Source of the DNA: Oceanicaulis sp. BBD 1991-10
GTDB taxonomy: Bacteria > Pseudomonadota > Alphaproteobacteria > Caulobacterales > Maricaulaceae
Direction of reading: 5' to 3'
Length of the DNA stretch: 64,000 nt
NCBI GenBank assembly: GCA_001657295.1
Contig: LYSW01000003.1
Coordinates: forward strand, 1-64,000
In this document: positions 62,176-64,000 of the stretch, in pieces
How positions within the stretch are numbered: the first letter of the stretch is position 1
Layout of the letters: every line of letters begins with the position of its first letter
The notes under the pieces: model-generated
Told to the model about the DNA's origin: nothing
Database searches by the model: none
What the model saw: the letters and a program-made list of their open reading frames with translations, nothing else
Position numbers and translations under genes: made by a program

Positions 62176-63000
62176 ATGGCCGACACCGAATTCCCGGCAG
62201 GCGAGCTGATGAAGGGCAAGCGCGGACTTGTCATGGGCGTGGCGAACAAAAACTCCATCGCCTGGGGGATCGCCCGTCAGCTGCACGCCCAGGGCGCCGA
62301 ACTGGCCTTTTCCTATCAGGATGAAGCGCTGGAGAAACGCGTCCGGCCGCTGGTGGAATCCCTGGGTGACGCGCCCTTCCTGGTGACCGCCGACGTGACC
62401 GATGACGAGAGCATGGACGCCTGCTTCGCCGCCCTGAAGGCGAAATGGGGCGGCATTGATTTCCTGGTCCACGCCATCGCCTTCGCCGGCAAGGACGAGC
62501 TGGTGGGCAGCTTCACGCACAACACCACGCGCCTGGGCTTTCAGCGCGCCATGGACATCTCCGCCTATTCCTTCGTCGACGCCGCGCGCCGGGCCAGCGA
62601 ATTGATGCCGTCCAAGGAAGACGGCGGCGGAGCCATGGTGTCTTTGACCTATCTGGGCTCTGAACGCGTGGTCCCGAATTATAATGTCATGGGCGTCGCC
62701 AAGGCGGCGCTGGAAGCCTCCACGCGCTATATCGCCCGAGACCTGGGCCCGCAGGGCATCCGGGTCAACGCCATCTCGGCCGGTCCGATGCGCACGCTGG
62801 CCATGGCGGGCATTTCCGGCGGCCGCACCCTGATGAAGACCGGCAAGGACTGGTCCATGCTCAAAGAAGACACCACCATGGAAGGCGTGGCGGGTTCGGC
62901 CCTCTACCTGCTTTCCGATCTGGGCAAGTCCTGCACCGGTGAAGTCCTGCACGTGGACGCCGGATTCCACGCGGTGGCGGTGCCGGACATCGAGGAGTAA
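62176..63000 (+). CDS. fabI: Enoyl-[acyl-carrier-protein] reductase FabI
   Basis: A 274-aa NADH-dependent reductase that completes each round of fatty-acid elongation. The cofactor region MGVANKNSIAWGIARQL and the catalytic YNVMGVAKAAL (Tyr169-x6-Lys176) identify FabI and not FabV or FabL. YLGSERVVPNYN precedes it. The ATG at 62176 has AAAGGG upstream; the GTG at 62170 is less likely. With accD it makes a small set of lipid genes in the window. Confidence 0.95.
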   Translation: MADTEFPAGELMKGKRGLVMGVANKNSIAWGIARQLHAQGAELAFSYQDEALEKRVRPLVESLGDAPFLVTADVTDDESMDACFAALKAKWGGIDFLVHAIAFAGKDELVGSFTHNTTRLGFQRAMDISAYSFVDAARRASELMPSKEDGGGAMVSLTYLGSERVVPNYNVMGVAKAALEASTRYIARDLGPQGIRVNAISAGPMRTLAMAGISGGRTLMKTGKDWSMLKEDTTMEGVAGSALYLLSDLGKSCTGEVLHVDAGFHAVAVPDIEE

Positions 63001-63117
63001 GGCCCGACGGGCTGTCATGGCCCGGCTTATCCGGGCCACCCATTCCAGATATCGGCCGTTTCGCCCGATCCTGGCGGCGTGCCCCCCGGAGAGCCGGGGG
63101 CGGACAGCCGTCAGGCC

Positions 63118-64000
63118 CTAAGCCTCCGCCGAGCGTGCGGCGGGGGCCTTGCGCGCCGCCTCGAGCTTCAGCCCGAATACCGGCCGGAGCGGCTTGATCC
63201 GGCGGATCAGCTCAAAGCCCAGGAACGACCCGGCGAGGGTCGCCAGCACGACCAGGACGAATTCCGCGCCGACGCCGAAACCCATACGGGTGAGCGCATA
63301 CCCGGCGGCGACCGTGACTGTCTGATGCAGGATGTAGACCGGGAAGATCGCCTCGGTGAGATAGCGGCGCATGGGACCGTCGCCGGTCAAGAAGCGCCGC
63401 GCCAGGCCGAGCAGGGCGAGGATCACGGTCCACGCATAGAGCACGCGGCCCGCCCTTGCGATCCAAAGCGCCACGGGCTGGTCGGCGAAGGCGTCCCAAT
63501 AGATCCAGACCGGCGTCAGGATCGCGCCGAGCCCGGCCGCGAGCGACAGCGCATAGGGCAGCGCCCGGTCGACGCCGGTCCAGAAACGCTCGCTGCGCGC
63601 GGCGAACACGCCGTAAAGCACGAAGGTGAAGCTGATGGCGTGGTTGGCCCAGTCGCTGGTGAGATTATGCGTCGTCTCCCAATGGGGCGTCAGAAATATG
63701 CGGTAGGCCATCAGCGGCAGGAAGGGCAGAAGGATCAGCCAAAGCGGGCCGAGCCGGCCCTCCCAGAGCCGCGCCAGCCACGCGCCCGGCCCGTTTGCGA
63801 ACGCTTTGAGCGCGACCATCATGGGCGCCAGCAGCAGGGCGTAGACGAAGAGATAGACCACATACCAAAGATGATTCCAGGTCGGCACGGTGATGCCGGC
63901 GATCTCCCAGCTGGTGATGTAGTCCGGCCAGAAGGCCAGAATGCCCGGCTCGATCTCGCCCATCTCGCGCAGCTGGAAATAGGTCTGCGGCATGACCACG
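63118..64000 (-). CDS. Acyltransferase 3-family membrane protein (5' end off the window)
   Basis: At least 293 residues of a polytopic protein; the gene continues beyond 64000, so the N-terminus, including the expected catalytic His, is missing. Eight or so hydrophobic segments, WNHLWYVVYLFVYALL, and FPVYILHQTVTVAAGY (a typical late motif) match acyltransferase 3/OpgC-type proteins that decorate glucans or lipopolysaccharide. The substrate cannot be told. It is convergent with fabI, 117 bp away. Confidence 0.75.
   Translation of the reverse strand, partial: VVMPQTYFQLREMGEIEPGILAFWPDYITSWEIAGITVPTWNHLWYVVYLFVYALLLAPMMVALKAFANGPGAWLARLWEGRLGPLWLILLPFLPLMAYRIFLTPHWETTHNLTSDWANHAISFTFVLYGVFAARSERFWTGVDRALPYALSLAAGLGAILTPVWIYWDAFADQPVALWIARAGRVLYAWTVILALLGLARRFLTGDGPMRRYLTEAIFPVYILHQTVTVAAGYALTRMGFGVGAEFVLVVLATLAGSFLGFELIRRIKPLRPVFGLKLEAARKAPAARSAEA

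Overview
This is a GC-rich chromosomal window from an alphaproteobacterium. The gene orders are alphaproteobacterial: rnd-lptC-lptA-lptB-rpoN-hpf-ptsN, hemC-hemD-mic60-hemY, ihfB-X-trpF-trpB-trpA-accD-folC, ccoNOQP-ccoGHIS, a DUF1150 protein, a TIGR02300 acidic protein and a SAM-II riboswitch. The content fits the Maricaulales/Hyphomonadaceae, but that placement is inference from gene content, without a phylogeny. I see no prophage, insertion sequence, CRISPR array or recognisable defence island.

Layout. 1-7.4 kb: an isoaspartyl peptidase, an exported barrel-like protein, then a leftward LPS-transport/sigma-54/PTS-Ntr block in which hpf is frameshifted. 7.4-13 kb: housekeeping genes (metallophosphatase, ABC-F ATPase, epimerase) and a TetR regulator with a clean operator, divergent from a degenerate M23 peptidase. 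13-22 kb: a complete cbb3 oxidase locus (ccoNOQP, ccoG, ccoH, ccoI, ccoS) plus a TauE/SafE-like protein. ccoI, the copper-transport ATPase, is broken by a 5-bp tandem duplication. 22-26 kb: accessory genes (a TolB-like propeller, an NmrA reductase, a DUF1772 protein, an AraC regulator). 26.4-29.7 kb: a methionine operon (hom-metX-metZ) behind a promoter that overlaps a palindromic operator and a SAM-II riboswitch. 29.7-32 kb: a membrane protein, an orphan ATP-grasp enzyme, two tandem copies of a ~187-bp repeat and tRNA-Thr. 32-37.3 kb: udk and the heme operon, including the bacterial Mic60. 37.4-46.5 kb: tsaD, gpsA, a hybrid histidine kinase, an orphan receiver protein, folD, an IalB-like protein and an ECF sigma/ChrR-type anti-sigma pair. 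46.5-52.3 kb: a UbiH-type hydroxylase, a SPOUT methyltransferase, tRNA-Ala, aroA and an HxlR/SnoaL pair that sits where cmk is usually found. 52.7-63 kb: rpsA, ihfB, the trp/accD/folC run, a protein phosphatase, a desaturase and fabI. The window ends inside an acyltransferase.

The points most worth a second look are two frameshifted but otherwise intact genes (hpf, ccoI), the two-layer control of the methionine operon, the metal-ligand losses in ChrR, AccD and the M23 protein, and the tandem repeat next to tRNA-Thr. I did not find a clearly new multi-gene system; most of the window is core metabolism with informative variations.
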